Shown: positions 18,124-25,676 of the stretch, piece by piece | How positions within the stretch are numbered: the stretch's first letter is position 1 | Layout of the letters: each line of letters begins with the position of its first letter | NCBI RefSeq assembly: GCF_013697085.1 | Contig: NZ_JACEFT010000029.1 | Span: forward strand, 1-51,665 | DNA length: 51,665 nt | From: Billgrantia kenyensis | GTDB lineage: Bacteria > Pseudomonadota > Gammaproteobacteria > Pseudomonadales > Halomonadaceae | Direction: 5' to 3' | Made by a program: the position numbers and the translations under genes | The notes under the pieces: generated by a model | The model's database searches: none | Told to the model about the DNA's origin: nothing | The model's input: the letters and a program-made list of their open reading frames with translations, nothing else

Positions 18124-18637
18124 GCCAAGCAAAAAGAAAAGGCTAATGTACCTAAGCGGTGAAGATTTTTATCTATACTGCTACTCCGTTTTTGTTATTC
18201 TGGATAATTTAGGTTGCCGAGATGGAAAATACTTTCGAGACTATAGAAAGTTGGCATTTTTAACTGACATTATCAATGACGATAAGATAGTCTATTTGAT
18301 TTCTAATTCTTCTGAAAGGGAATTGAATCCTAAAGACTATGAATGTTTGCTTGATAGCTATTCCAATGGATTAACTCGTAGAAGTGAAATACTTAAGTTA
18401 TTATTTGTGCTTGAGAAGAGAGGCTATGTAAAGCTGAATAGAGGCAAGGCTCAAGAAATTGATGTGACTTTGGCTAAGCAAAACTTGCCTGATGACTTTT
18501 TGAGCAACAACGTCTTCGATTCGGAATGTAAGAATATAAAAAATGTATCAAAGAAGGTAGGGCGGTTGGCATCATTAACTCTGGATACCATGTTAAATAA
18601 AATTTATGTTGAAAACGGGGTTAGAACATGGGTCTGA
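18116..18637 (+). CDS. ABC-three-component middle component (LmuC/DdmB-like)
   Basis: This 173-residue protein lies between the effector and SMC-like genes. It overlaps the former by 8 nt and the latter by 10 nt. The segment DYRKLAFLTDII and a winged-helix-like stretch (LTRRSEILKLLFVLEKRGYVKL) are characteristic of the small middle component of ABC-3C/Lamassu complexes. That component bridges sensor and effector. An in-frame ATG at 18104 is an alternative start. Confidence 0.7.
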   Translation: MSEPSKKKRLMYLSGEDFYLYCYSVFVILDNLGCRDGKYFRDYRKLAFLTDIINDDKIVYLISNSSERELNPKDYECLLDSYSNGLTRRSEILKLLFVLEKRGYVKLNRGKAQEIDVTLAKQNLPDDFLSNNVFDSECKNIKNVSKKVGRLASLTLDTMLNKIYVENGVRTWV

Positions 18638-20622
18638 TGCGAGTCAATAAGGTTGTGTATGAGGGATCTAAATATTATTTTGAGTCTAAAGAGTTCGATA
18701 AAAACATCATATTAGTTGAGGGTGATAATGGGACGGGAAAAAGTACATTTTGCAATTTAATTTATTTTGCATTGGGTGGTGAGGTTCCAATATTTAGAAG
18801 AAATAACGATAAACGTCACGATGAAATAACATCAGATAGTAACAATTATGTCGATCTTTATATCTCGATCAATGATGGAAGCTATTTATTGAGACGCTAC
18901 TTTGGGGATAATGAAATAACTATAATCCCCTATAGGCGGGTGACTGAAGAAATATACTCGGAAGATAAAAAGACCTTGCTTGAAGAGAAGGTAAGGTATG
19001 TACTTTCGGAAGATAAAACTGAAATATATCCTGTTAATAGAAGCAAGGATGCGTACATTTTTTCCGACTGGATTCTTGGAAAGCTGGAAATATCTGTAGT
19101 TGAACTTTTCCATGGATATAATACATTTAAGATAAATATATCAGATTTGATGCGGTTGATTTATCACGATCAACAACCGAACCCTGAAAGTATTTATAAA
19201 AAGCCAGACACGAACTCAATATATGTTTCTGATTCTGAGTTGGTTAGAAAAGCTATTTTCGAGCTCTTGGTCGGCAAGGCATATTCTGAGTACTACGACT
19301 CTATTGTCGAGGAAAAGAAGCTAACGAGAGAAAAGGGTTTAGCTAAGGAAGTGGTGAACGAGTATACGCGATTAGCCGATAAGATGCGGGAAAACGGCGA
19401 GGCAAAAAATGTTAGCTTTTTGCAGAAAGATATTTCTGACAAGGAGCAGCAGATAGACAAGCTTCATGAAGCTAGGCAAGCATTTAAACGTAATAGGCTT
19501 GGGACAAACACAATCAACCAAGATATAGAGTCATGTAAGTCTGAATTAATTGAATGTGAGCTGAAGCTAAGCCGATTAAAGGAGGTTTTAATTTCTACTC
19601 TTGATGAGAGATATAAGTTGAATGTAGTTAGAAATGAGGCTGCTTCAGAAATCAAACGAATTGAAAAAGTAATATTTTCCCACGATCAACTAAATCTTTT
19701 TACATCAGATACGTGCCCATATTGCTTAAGCCATGTGGATCGTATGGAAGGTCATTGTGTTTGCGGTGCTTCTATTGAAGAAGAGCAATATGAAAGATTT
19801 TTTTATACGTCAAAAGAGTATAAGGATATTCTAAAGACGAAGCTTAAGGCGCTATCAACAATTAAAACCGCATATGATGATTGTGATGCTGAAGTTCAAG
19901 AAGTAAAGAAAGAAATCGAATCGGTAGAGAAGAAAACTGTGGTGTTGCGTGACAAGCTGAAGGATATACTTGGGCGAGTTGATGAGATTATTGATGTTGA
20001 AAGCCTAAATGATATTGATGATAAAATATTGCAGCTTAGAGAAGAAGTGGCAAGCTTGAATCGGTTGTTAGAGATCGAGTCAAAGTTAGAGTGTTTCCAG
20101 AAGGATTTCGATCTGATTAGTTCCAAAGCAAAAGAAGCTGAGCTGGAAAGAAAAGGGCTTGAGATTAAAGCTCAGCAGGACGTAACTTCAAAAGTAAATG
20201 CATTTAGTGGCAAGTATGACGAATTAATGAAAAACACCTTGCCTGATTGCAGATCGGCGAAGATTAGGCTTGATAACTATTTGCCTTCAATCAATGACGG
20301 ACTCTATCGTGAGACAAGCTCACTTGTCTCTATTCGGCTGATGTATTTTATTACTCTTATGCATTTGGCTTTGTCTGATGAAACGGTGACATTCCCCCGC
20401 TTCTTGCTTATTGATACTCCTGAAACTGCCGGAATTGAATTAGAACACCTGATTAATTGCATTAGTCAGTTAGAAAAGCTGCAGTGTTACGGGGTTGATT
20501 TTCAGGTCATTATTTCAACGGGCTTGAATAAGTATCCAGAGTCGTTAAGGGGGAATCGTGTGCTATTTATGCCAGATAAGCAAAAGGAGCACATGTTATT
20601 GAAGGAAAAGAATCTCGTTTAG
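18628..20622 (+). CDS. SMC-like ABC ATPase of a Lamassu/ABC-3C system (LmuB/DdmC-like)
   Basis: The 664-residue protein has an N-terminal ABC half with Walker A (GDNGTGKST, about residues 32-40). Long coiled-coil arms (about 215-350 and 385-540) enclose a zinc hook (Cys363, Cys366, Cys377, Cys379). A C-terminal ABC half has the Walker B-like LLIDTPETAG near 595. This is the SMC/Rad50-type sensor layout of Lamassu, which recognises foreign DNA structures and releases the effector. Start ATG 18628 has GGGG 7 nt upstream and overlaps the previous gene. It is AT-rich like its partners. Confidence 0.75.
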   Translation: MGLMRVNKVVYEGSKYYFESKEFDKNIILVEGDNGTGKSTFCNLIYFALGGEVPIFRRNNDKRHDEITSDSNNYVDLYISINDGSYLLRRYFGDNEITIIPYRRVTEEIYSEDKKTLLEEKVRYVLSEDKTEIYPVNRSKDAYIFSDWILGKLEISVVELFHGYNTFKINISDLMRLIYHDQQPNPESIYKKPDTNSIYVSDSELVRKAIFELLVGKAYSEYYDSIVEEKKLTREKGLAKEVVNEYTRLADKMRENGEAKNVSFLQKDISDKEQQIDKLHEARQAFKRNRLGTNTINQDIESCKSELIECELKLSRLKEVLISTLDERYKLNVVRNEAASEIKRIEKVIFSHDQLNLFTSDTCPYCLSHVDRMEGHCVCGASIEEEQYERFFYTSKEYKDILKTKLKALSTIKTAYDDCDAEVQEVKKEIESVEKKTVVLRDKLKDILGRVDEIIDVESLNDIDDKILQLREEVASLNRLLEIESKLECFQKDFDLISSKAKEAELERKGLEIKAQQDVTSKVNAFSGKYDELMKNTLPDCRSAKIRLDNYLPSINDGLYRETSSLVSIRLMYFITLMHLALSDETVTFPRFLLIDTPETAGIELEHLINCISQLEKLQCYGVDFQVIISTGLNKYPESLRGNRVLFMPDKQKEHMLLKEKNLV

Positions 20623-21059
20623 TGAGTTTTCACATGTATAGTGAAGGTTATACAGTGATGGTGTTCGCCTGACAGATGCTCCCGTGGGTTCCCTACAGTT
20701 AAGCAGTATTTTCTGCCGTTTTGCCTGGGTTCCTTCTTCGTCGCTTTAGGGAGTCCTTGCTTGAAGACGGCATAGGGCGTCGCCTCGTTATTTTGCGGCC
20801 CTGATGCGGCCATTTTGTGTTGTAGGTGACAGTAGTCGTTTAGGTCCTGCTGCACTCTGTCCGACTTGGGCGCCTCCCTGGATACGGCTGCTGAGCCTAA
20901 ATGGTGAATTTCGATGAGTGCGGCTACGCTGAATGGGAGAGGAGCGCTGGCACACTAAGAGCTGAGCTGCTTGATTCTATCGTATGGCAGCAGCTCCTAG
21001 TGAGACGCTGTACCGCAGCGGCACCTAAAAGAACAATGACAATACGCAGGAGATAGATC
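20623..21059. other. 437-bp gap between the defence operon and the nuclease-like gene
   Basis: No gene was recognised. An inverted TGTATA-N8-TATACA (20635-20654) follows the operon and may help end transcription or bind a regulator. A 78-codon minus-strand frame (20619-20855) resembles no family known to me. A GAGCTGC...GCAGCTC hairpin (20964-20996) lies in the leader of the next gene, whose SD is GGAGAT. Composition returns toward GC-rich here. Confidence 0.4.
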
Positions 21060-22460
21060 ATGGAGCGTCCCGATTTCGTCAAGCGGGCTGATGTAGCCCG
21101 GCTCATACCCGTTGTTGCCGATACCAGCCGTGAGCAGCGAGCTGCTTCTGTCTTACTGGCCGCCCTGAGGGGCGTCCACGAGTTTCGTCAGCAAATGCTC
21201 GCGTCGTTGGGTGTGCGTGTGGGCAGCCGCGCGGCATTGGGGGCGTGGACGGAGATCGTTCTGGAAGCCGAGCCGGACGCTGCCAAAAATGACCGGCCGG
21301 ATGGCTTGCTTGTGCTGAAATCGGGCCGTAAGACCTGGACGGCTCTGATCGAAGCCAAGATCGGCAACGCTGAAGTGGGCGAAGAGCAGCTGAAGCAGTA
21401 CCTGCTGCAGGCCAAGAGACACAAGGTCGATGCCGTCATCACTATCACCAATCAGTTCGTGGCCATGCCTTCCCACCATCCGGTGAAGGTGCCCAAGTCG
21501 ATGCTGAAGGGCATCGAGCTATACCACTGGTCCTGGATGTACGCCGTCACTCAGGCAACGCTGTTGCTGGAATCAGGAGAGATAGCCTCTCCAGACCAAC
21601 GCTTCCTGCTGGAGGAGGTGCTGCGCTACTTGAACCACGAGTCCAGTGGCATTACACGCTTCGACAGCATGAACCGAGAATGGAAGGAGGTCGTCGGCAA
21701 GGTCAAGAGCGGTGCGGTGCTGGGCAAGAATACGGAGGAAGTGGAGAACACGGTGTCGAGTTGGCATCAGGAGCAGCGCGACCTGTGTCTGGTAATGAGC
21801 CGCCAGCTAGGCAGACCGGTGAAGCTGAAGCTACCAAGAGCACACCGTACCGATCCTGTCGCTCGCCTAAAAGAAGACTGTGAATTGTTGGCAAAAGAGA
21901 AGGTCCTCAGCTGCTGCCTAGACGTGCCAGATGCCGCAGCAGATTTGAATGTCATAGCAGATCTCACCAAACGCACGATAACCTGCTCCATGCGGCTAGC
22001 GGCACCGCAGGACAAAAAGCGTAGCTCAGCGAGGGTTAACTGGTTGGCGAAGCAACTATCTCGTGCTGAAACGGAGAGCATGTTCGTCAAAGCGGTGCGG
22101 CCAGGGCGAGCGGAAGAATCTCAAGAAACCCTGGCGCGCGTGCTGGAAGACGCAACCACCTTGGAGTCGCCCGCTACCGATGTGGTGCCTAGCGCTTTCG
22201 AAATCTTCTACATGGCGGATCTTGGGCACCGTTTCGCCGGGAACAAGATCTTCATCGAGGAACTGGAGAAGGCCGTACCGCATTTCTATCAGCAGGTTGG
22301 CCAGCGGCTCAGAGCTTGGGTAGCACCGCCGCCGAAGCTCCACCGGCGCGATCCTGCGGTGCAGAGTGAGGACGAAGCGGATGAGTCGTTGGAGCTAGCT
22401 GCCGCTGAGATGCCGCCATCTGCCTCTCCCTTGACCAAAATCGGTACAGGCCAGGCCTGA
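21060..22460 (+). CDS. PD-(D/E)XK nuclease-like protein, probably defensive
   Basis: The 466-residue soluble protein has a nuclease-like core at about residues 80-140: RPDGLLVL, then ALIEAKIGNAEVG and QLKQYLLQAKR. This gives the D...ExK pattern followed by the conserved Gln-containing helix of PD-(D/E)XK enzymes. The remaining 300 residues are helical and unfamiliar; the C-terminal 30 are acidic and low in complexity. It follows the Lamassu-like operon on the same strand but has its own leader and SD, so it may be a separate defence gene. The nuclease fold is inferred from motif order only. Confidence 0.6.
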   Translation: MERPDFVKRADVARLIPVVADTSREQRAASVLLAALRGVHEFRQQMLASLGVRVGSRAALGAWTEIVLEAEPDAAKNDRPDGLLVLKSGRKTWTALIEAKIGNAEVGEEQLKQYLLQAKRHKVDAVITITNQFVAMPSHHPVKVPKSMLKGIELYHWSWMYAVTQATLLLESGEIASPDQRFLLEEVLRYLNHESSGITRFDSMNREWKEVVGKVKSGAVLGKNTEEVENTVSSWHQEQRDLCLVMSRQLGRPVKLKLPRAHRTDPVARLKEDCELLAKEKVLSCCLDVPDAAADLNVIADLTKRTITCSMRLAAPQDKKRSSARVNWLAKQLSRAETESMFVKAVRPGRAEESQETLARVLEDATTLESPATDVVPSAFEIFYMADLGHRFAGNKIFIEELEKAVPHFYQQVGQRLRAWVAPPPKLHRRDPAVQSEDEADESLELAAAEMPPSASPLTKIGTGQA

Positions 22461-22493
22461 GGAATGTGAAATTGCTGACCTGGCTTTTATAGG

Positions 22494-22510
22494 GGCCCTT
22501 AAACGGGCCT
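22494..22510. terminator. Weak hairpin between convergent genes
   Basis: GGCCC-TTAAAC-GGGCC is followed on the plus strand by a T-rich stretch (TCTTACTTTTC). It lies between the nuclease-like gene and the convergent lipoprotein gene and probably serves the former. Confidence 0.4.
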
Positions 22511-22526
22511 CTTACTTTTCGGTGTG

Positions 22527-23135
22527 CTAGCGCATCAACACTTGGTCCACATAGCTTCCATCCTGGAAGCTCGCGATTGTCATCTCGGCAAACTCGGCTT
22601 CCATCTCGCCCTTGGCGTTTTCCTGTTCAAGATATGCTTTGGCCAGCTCAAGTGCAGCATGGCTGTCGGCAAGGACAGCCGCGCCCACCCAGTTGACGGG
22701 GATCTCTCCATCTGCTTCGTGCCGCTCGGCGTAACTTTCCTCGACTGCTGAGTAGCACTCCCTCGCGCTTTCATGACTCTCGACTTCTTCTATCAGCATG
22801 CAGCGAAAAAGTGGGAGAGAGTCGTTGCTCGGTGCGATGTCATAAGCTTGCTCCACAGTGCTTAGAGCAAGCTCGTAATTTCCCTGATAGATAGAAATTT
22901 GGGCTCTGTTGATCAGCGCGAAGTGATTCCCTGGATCGGCATCGAGTGCCTGCTCGATAAGAATTTTCGCTTTTTCTAGTCTCTCAATGTTCCCCTCTGC
23001 AATGCCGAGAGCAGTTTCTTCGTTGGCTTGCCTTTGAAGCTCGATAGAATCGCTAGCGATATCATTGCCCATACCTTCCTGGCAGGCCGTGAGGAGAAGA
23101 GTCAGCGAAGCGACTAGAAATAATTTACGGAACAT
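22527..23135 (-). CDS. TPR-containing lipoprotein coupled to a PAAR protein
   Basis: MFRKLFLVASLTLLLTAC is a lipoprotein signal with lipobox LTAC. The mature part has TPR-like helices (AKILIEQALDADPGNHFALINRAQISIYQGNYELALSTV is one complete helix pair set). Its start overlaps the stop of the upstream PAAR gene by 11 nt, so the two are translated together. In type VI secretion islands, a gene directly after an extended PAAR gene often encodes an immunity or adaptor protein. Periplasmic or outer-membrane anchoring would fit immunity to a periplasm-acting toxin. The SD is weak (GAGAA). An upstream TTG at 23147 is possible. Confidence 0.65.
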   Translation of the reverse strand: MFRKLFLVASLTLLLTACQEGMGNDIASDSIELQRQANEETALGIAEGNIERLEKAKILIEQALDADPGNHFALINRAQISIYQGNYELALSTVEQAYDIAPSNDSLPLFRCMLIEEVESHESARECYSAVEESYAERHEADGEIPVNWVGAAVLADSHAALELAKAYLEQENAKGEMEAEFAEMTIASFQDGSYVDQVLMR

Positions 23136-23961
23136 GCTGTTTCTCAACTACCTGAATGGAAATCGTCTTGCTTGTGCTGGGTGGCATCGGTGCTGCTGAT
23201 CCTGCGCTGGTCTGGTACTGGAAAGTCCCTTGGAGATAAAGAGAAAGCGACTTGCCAGGCTGTGGTTCGGGTAAGGAAAAGGAGGCGTGGCCTACCGGCC
23301 TATATAGAGGTTCATCTGGCCAAGCATTGATTCCGTCATTCTGAAGAACTGCCGATTCCAGTAACTGGTCGCCATCCCTGAGCTCCGCACGCATGCCTAG
23401 AATAGCTTTACCGCCCCCGGGGATCAGTGCTGCCACTGCTCCACCGCGTGCCGATAGATGAAGCGTGTTATCTCTAATCGTGACATGGACCCGAAAGATA
23501 TATCCGCCATTGCTGCCGACACCTTCGACGAAGAGATAGGCAGGCTGGTTCATGATCACTTCAGATTCAGAGGCCACGTATTCGTATTTAGCTTCTGGGG
23601 AGCTTTCGGCAAACGAGGCCCTGAACGAGTCATCTTGATGACCGGTCATCCTAAGAGAAGTTGGATGAGTCATTGGGCCTGCTGCCCACATGCTCGCGCT
23701 GGTGGGCGAGCCGACTTCCGTGCTGCAACCGGTAATGACCTGGCCGCCGCAGGAAGTGGCGCTGCCATTGATGGCTGCGGCTGAGCCCTCGATGGGATAC
23801 CACGCCACGCCAGCGGTGATGCTGGCGCCGCACGAAATCTTGTCACCGACCCTGGCGATGGGAATGCCATCCACCTTGGCCGTGCTTGCACCGGAAACGA
23901 TCCGATGCGGTCCACCCTTGCAGGAGCAAGCCACCTTGTCGCCAACCTTCGCAAGATCCAT
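23125..23961 (-). CDS. PAAR-domain protein with C-terminal extension (orphan T6SS spike)
   Basis: Residues 1 to about 95 form a PAAR domain. It has repeated VGDK and GI/PIARVGDK turns, Cys/His residues for the tip metal, and the closing TGCSTEVGS. PAAR proteins cap the VgrG spike of the type VI secretion system. The remaining about 180 residues are predicted beta-rich (EYEYVASESEVIMNQPAYLFVEG-like strands, cut here to signal style only) and match no toxin I know. No other T6SS gene is in the window, so it is an orphan tip/effector module that would use a machine encoded elsewhere. The start has an AGGGAAGA SD. Confidence 0.75.
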   Translation of the reverse strand: MDLAKVGDKVACSCKGGPHRIVSGASTAKVDGIPIARVGDKISCGASITAGVAWYPIEGSAAAINGSATSCGGQVITGCSTEVGSPTSASMWAAGPMTHPTSLRMTGHQDDSFRASFAESSPEAKYEYVASESEVIMNQPAYLFVEGVGSNGGYIFRVHVTIRDNTLHLSARGGAVAALIPGGGKAILGMRAELRDGDQLLESAVLQNDGINAWPDEPLYRPVGHASFSLPEPQPGKSLSLYLQGTFQYQTSAGSAAPMPPSTSKTISIQVVEKQHVP

Positions 23962-24096
23962 GGTTTCTTCCCTCTATCCCATGCCCATGGTGCGGTTATC
24001 GATTATCGCTGGCTTTGTCGCCTTGGCTACCGCTGGGTGAGAATTTGAGAGATCGCTTACGGCAGAGAGCGAAATATCTTACAGAGCTAATGTACT

Positions 24097-24118
24097 GACG
24101 ACCCAAATCCAGCCATGG
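24097..24118 (+). repeat. Second copy of the GACGACCCAAA...GCCATGG motif
   Basis: GACGACCCAAA-N4-GCCATGG repeats the motif at 16096-16116 in the same orientation. Both are preceded by a GAAAT-N0-2-CTTA-like stretch. The two copies bracket the accessory block. They could be traces of an insertion event or of a common small repeat family. Confidence 0.35.
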
Positions 24119-24128
24119 CTTAACAGAA

Positions 24129-24149
24129 CGGGCGCCTCAAGGGCGCCCG
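24129..24149. terminator. Hairpin between dadA and the PAAR unit
   Basis: A perfect 8-bp stem CGGGCGCC-TCAAG-GGCGCCCG lies 29 bp beyond the dadA stop. T tracts are short on both sides, so it is a moderate terminator for dadA. Confidence 0.55.
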
Positions 24150-24177
24150 CTTTCGTTATGGGGTAGTTGCCTCAGCG

Positions 24178-25419
24178 TCAGAAGCGATCAACCCGGAACG
24201 GTGCCATATCCACCGCGGGCTCTTCGCCATCCATCATCTGCGCGAGCAGTTCGCCGGTGGCCGGGCCCAGGGTAAAGCCCTGGTGGCCGTGGCCGATGGC
24301 GAGCCATAGCCCATCCTTGCCGGTGGCGGGGCCGATTACCGGCTTCATGTCGGGCAGGCAGGGGCGGGCGCCTTTCCAGGGCTGGCTGTCGCGACGCTTG
24401 CCCAGCGGGAACAGCTTGCGTGCCACCTTCTCGGCGGCGGCCAGCTGCTTGTACTGGGGCGGCGATTCCAGGTCGGCCAGCTCGGCGCCGGTGGTCAGGC
24501 GAATGCCGGCGCGCATGGGTTCGAGCAGGAAGCCCTTCTCGGCGTCCATCAGCCAGTGGTTGAGCTTGGCTTCCCCTTCGGCGGAGTAGTGCATGTGGTA
24601 GCCGCGTTTGACGAACAGCGGCACTTTCACACCCAGCCTGTCCAGCAGCTCTCCGGCCCAGGGGCCCAGAGCCACCACCACTTCCTCTGCCTCCAGGGGG
24701 CCTTCGCTGGTAGCGACTCGCCAGCCGCCCTCTATCTGGAGTACATCCTCGACGCTGGCCTGTTTCACTTGGCCACCCTGTTCGGCAAAGTTGCGGGCGT
24801 AGGCCTGCACCAGGGCGCCCGGGTCCGAGACCATCCAGGGCTGTGTCCAGTGGATCGCCCCGACCAGCCCCTTGGCCAGATGCGGCTCCTTGGCGTAGAG
24901 CGCCTCGGCGTTGAGCACTTCATACTCGACCCCGTAGCGCTCGCGGTTCTCCTGGGCGACTTTCTGGCGCTCTTCGAACTCCTTGGGGGTGCGGTAAAGC
25001 TCCAGCCAGCCGCCCTTGCGCACCATTGCCTCGGCGCCGGCAGCCTCGATCATCGGCGTGTGGGTATCCTGGCAGCGCATGATCAGCGATGCCCACTCGT
25101 TAACGATGCGCTCGTAGCGCTTGCCGCCTGAGTTCAGCCAGTACTCCAGCAGCGGGCCCGCCGCGCTCAGCATGCCGGTGGGGCGGTAGCGGATGTCCAC
25201 CTGGCGGTTGGGCACCACCCGCAGCAGGGTGCCGATATCGCGGGGGAAGGCGTAGGGGCGCACCGCCTCGCGCTGGATGATGCCGGCGTTGCCGAAGGAG
25301 GTCTCGAGACCCGGCTCGCGGCGGTCCACCAGCGTGACGTCATGACCGCGACGCACCAAATGCCAGGCCACCGATACGCCGACCATGCCGGCACCAAGAA
25401 CGATGATTTTGCGGGCCAT
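24178..25419 (-). CDS. dadA: D-amino acid dehydrogenase-like FAD oxidoreductase (DadA family)
   Basis: The enzyme oxidatively deaminates D-amino acids and feeds electrons to the membrane. The 413-residue protein starts with the Rossmann FAD motif VLGAGMVGVSVAWHL, keeps GNAG(I/L) after the second strand, and ends with IGHGHQGFTLGPATGELLA, the usual FAD-closing segment of the DAO/DadA family. DadA proper is about 430 residues, so this is a close but slightly short homologue. It could act on another amine such as a hydroxyproline isomer. It is preceded by a GGGAGA SD and, 29 bp upstream, a strong hairpin in the leader. Confidence 0.78.
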   Translation of the reverse strand: MARKIIVLGAGMVGVSVAWHLVRRGHDVTLVDRREPGLETSFGNAGIIQREAVRPYAFPRDIGTLLRVVPNRQVDIRYRPTGMLSAAGPLLEYWLNSGGKRYERIVNEWASLIMRCQDTHTPMIEAAGAEAMVRKGGWLELYRTPKEFEERQKVAQENRERYGVEYEVLNAEALYAKEPHLAKGLVGAIHWTQPWMVSDPGALVQAYARNFAEQGGQVKQASVEDVLQIEGGWRVATSEGPLEAEEVVVALGPWAGELLDRLGVKVPLFVKRGYHMHYSAEGEAKLNHWLMDAEKGFLLEPMRAGIRLTTGAELADLESPPQYKQLAAAEKVARKLFPLGKRRDSQPWKGARPCLPDMKPVIGPATGKDGLWLAIGHGHQGFTLGPATGELLAQMMDGEEPAVDMAPFRVDRF

Positions 25420-25437
25420 GAAGGTCTCCCTGCCGAT

Positions 25438-25470
25438 GGAAAATGAAAGGCTCCGCCGCGGGCGGAGCCT
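25438..25470 (-). promoter_or_regulatory. Terminator-like hairpin in the dadA leader (possible attenuator)
   Basis: On the minus strand AGGCTCCGCC-CGC-GGCGGAGCCT, a perfect 10-bp stem, is followed by TTTCATTTTCC and then by the dadA SD and start only 29 bp on. There is no room for a promoter between hairpin and gene. If transcription starts upstream, this hairpin would attenuate dadA. If it is just the end of hipBA transcripts, dadA lacks an evident promoter. Confidence 0.5.
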
Positions 25471-25676
25471 GTCTTGGGCGGAGTTTATCAGTACTTCCCA
25501 GAAAATCGGCTACCTGCGAAAAATTAAGATAAAGTCGCCATAATTTCTCTTTCAGGCAGAATATTTACCCGGTGTGTAGGGCAGGAATAGATTTTTTGTT
25601 TGTGACGTGGCCCTTGAGCCTGTTCGTGCCATTACCGGGTAGTGTAGGCGCTGCAGTGAGGGCCGCCATGGTCCAC

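Noticed and set aside
20619..20855. 78-codon minus-strand frame after the Lamassu-like operon
   Set aside because: No family features and no clear SD; mentioned only as part of an unexplained gap.
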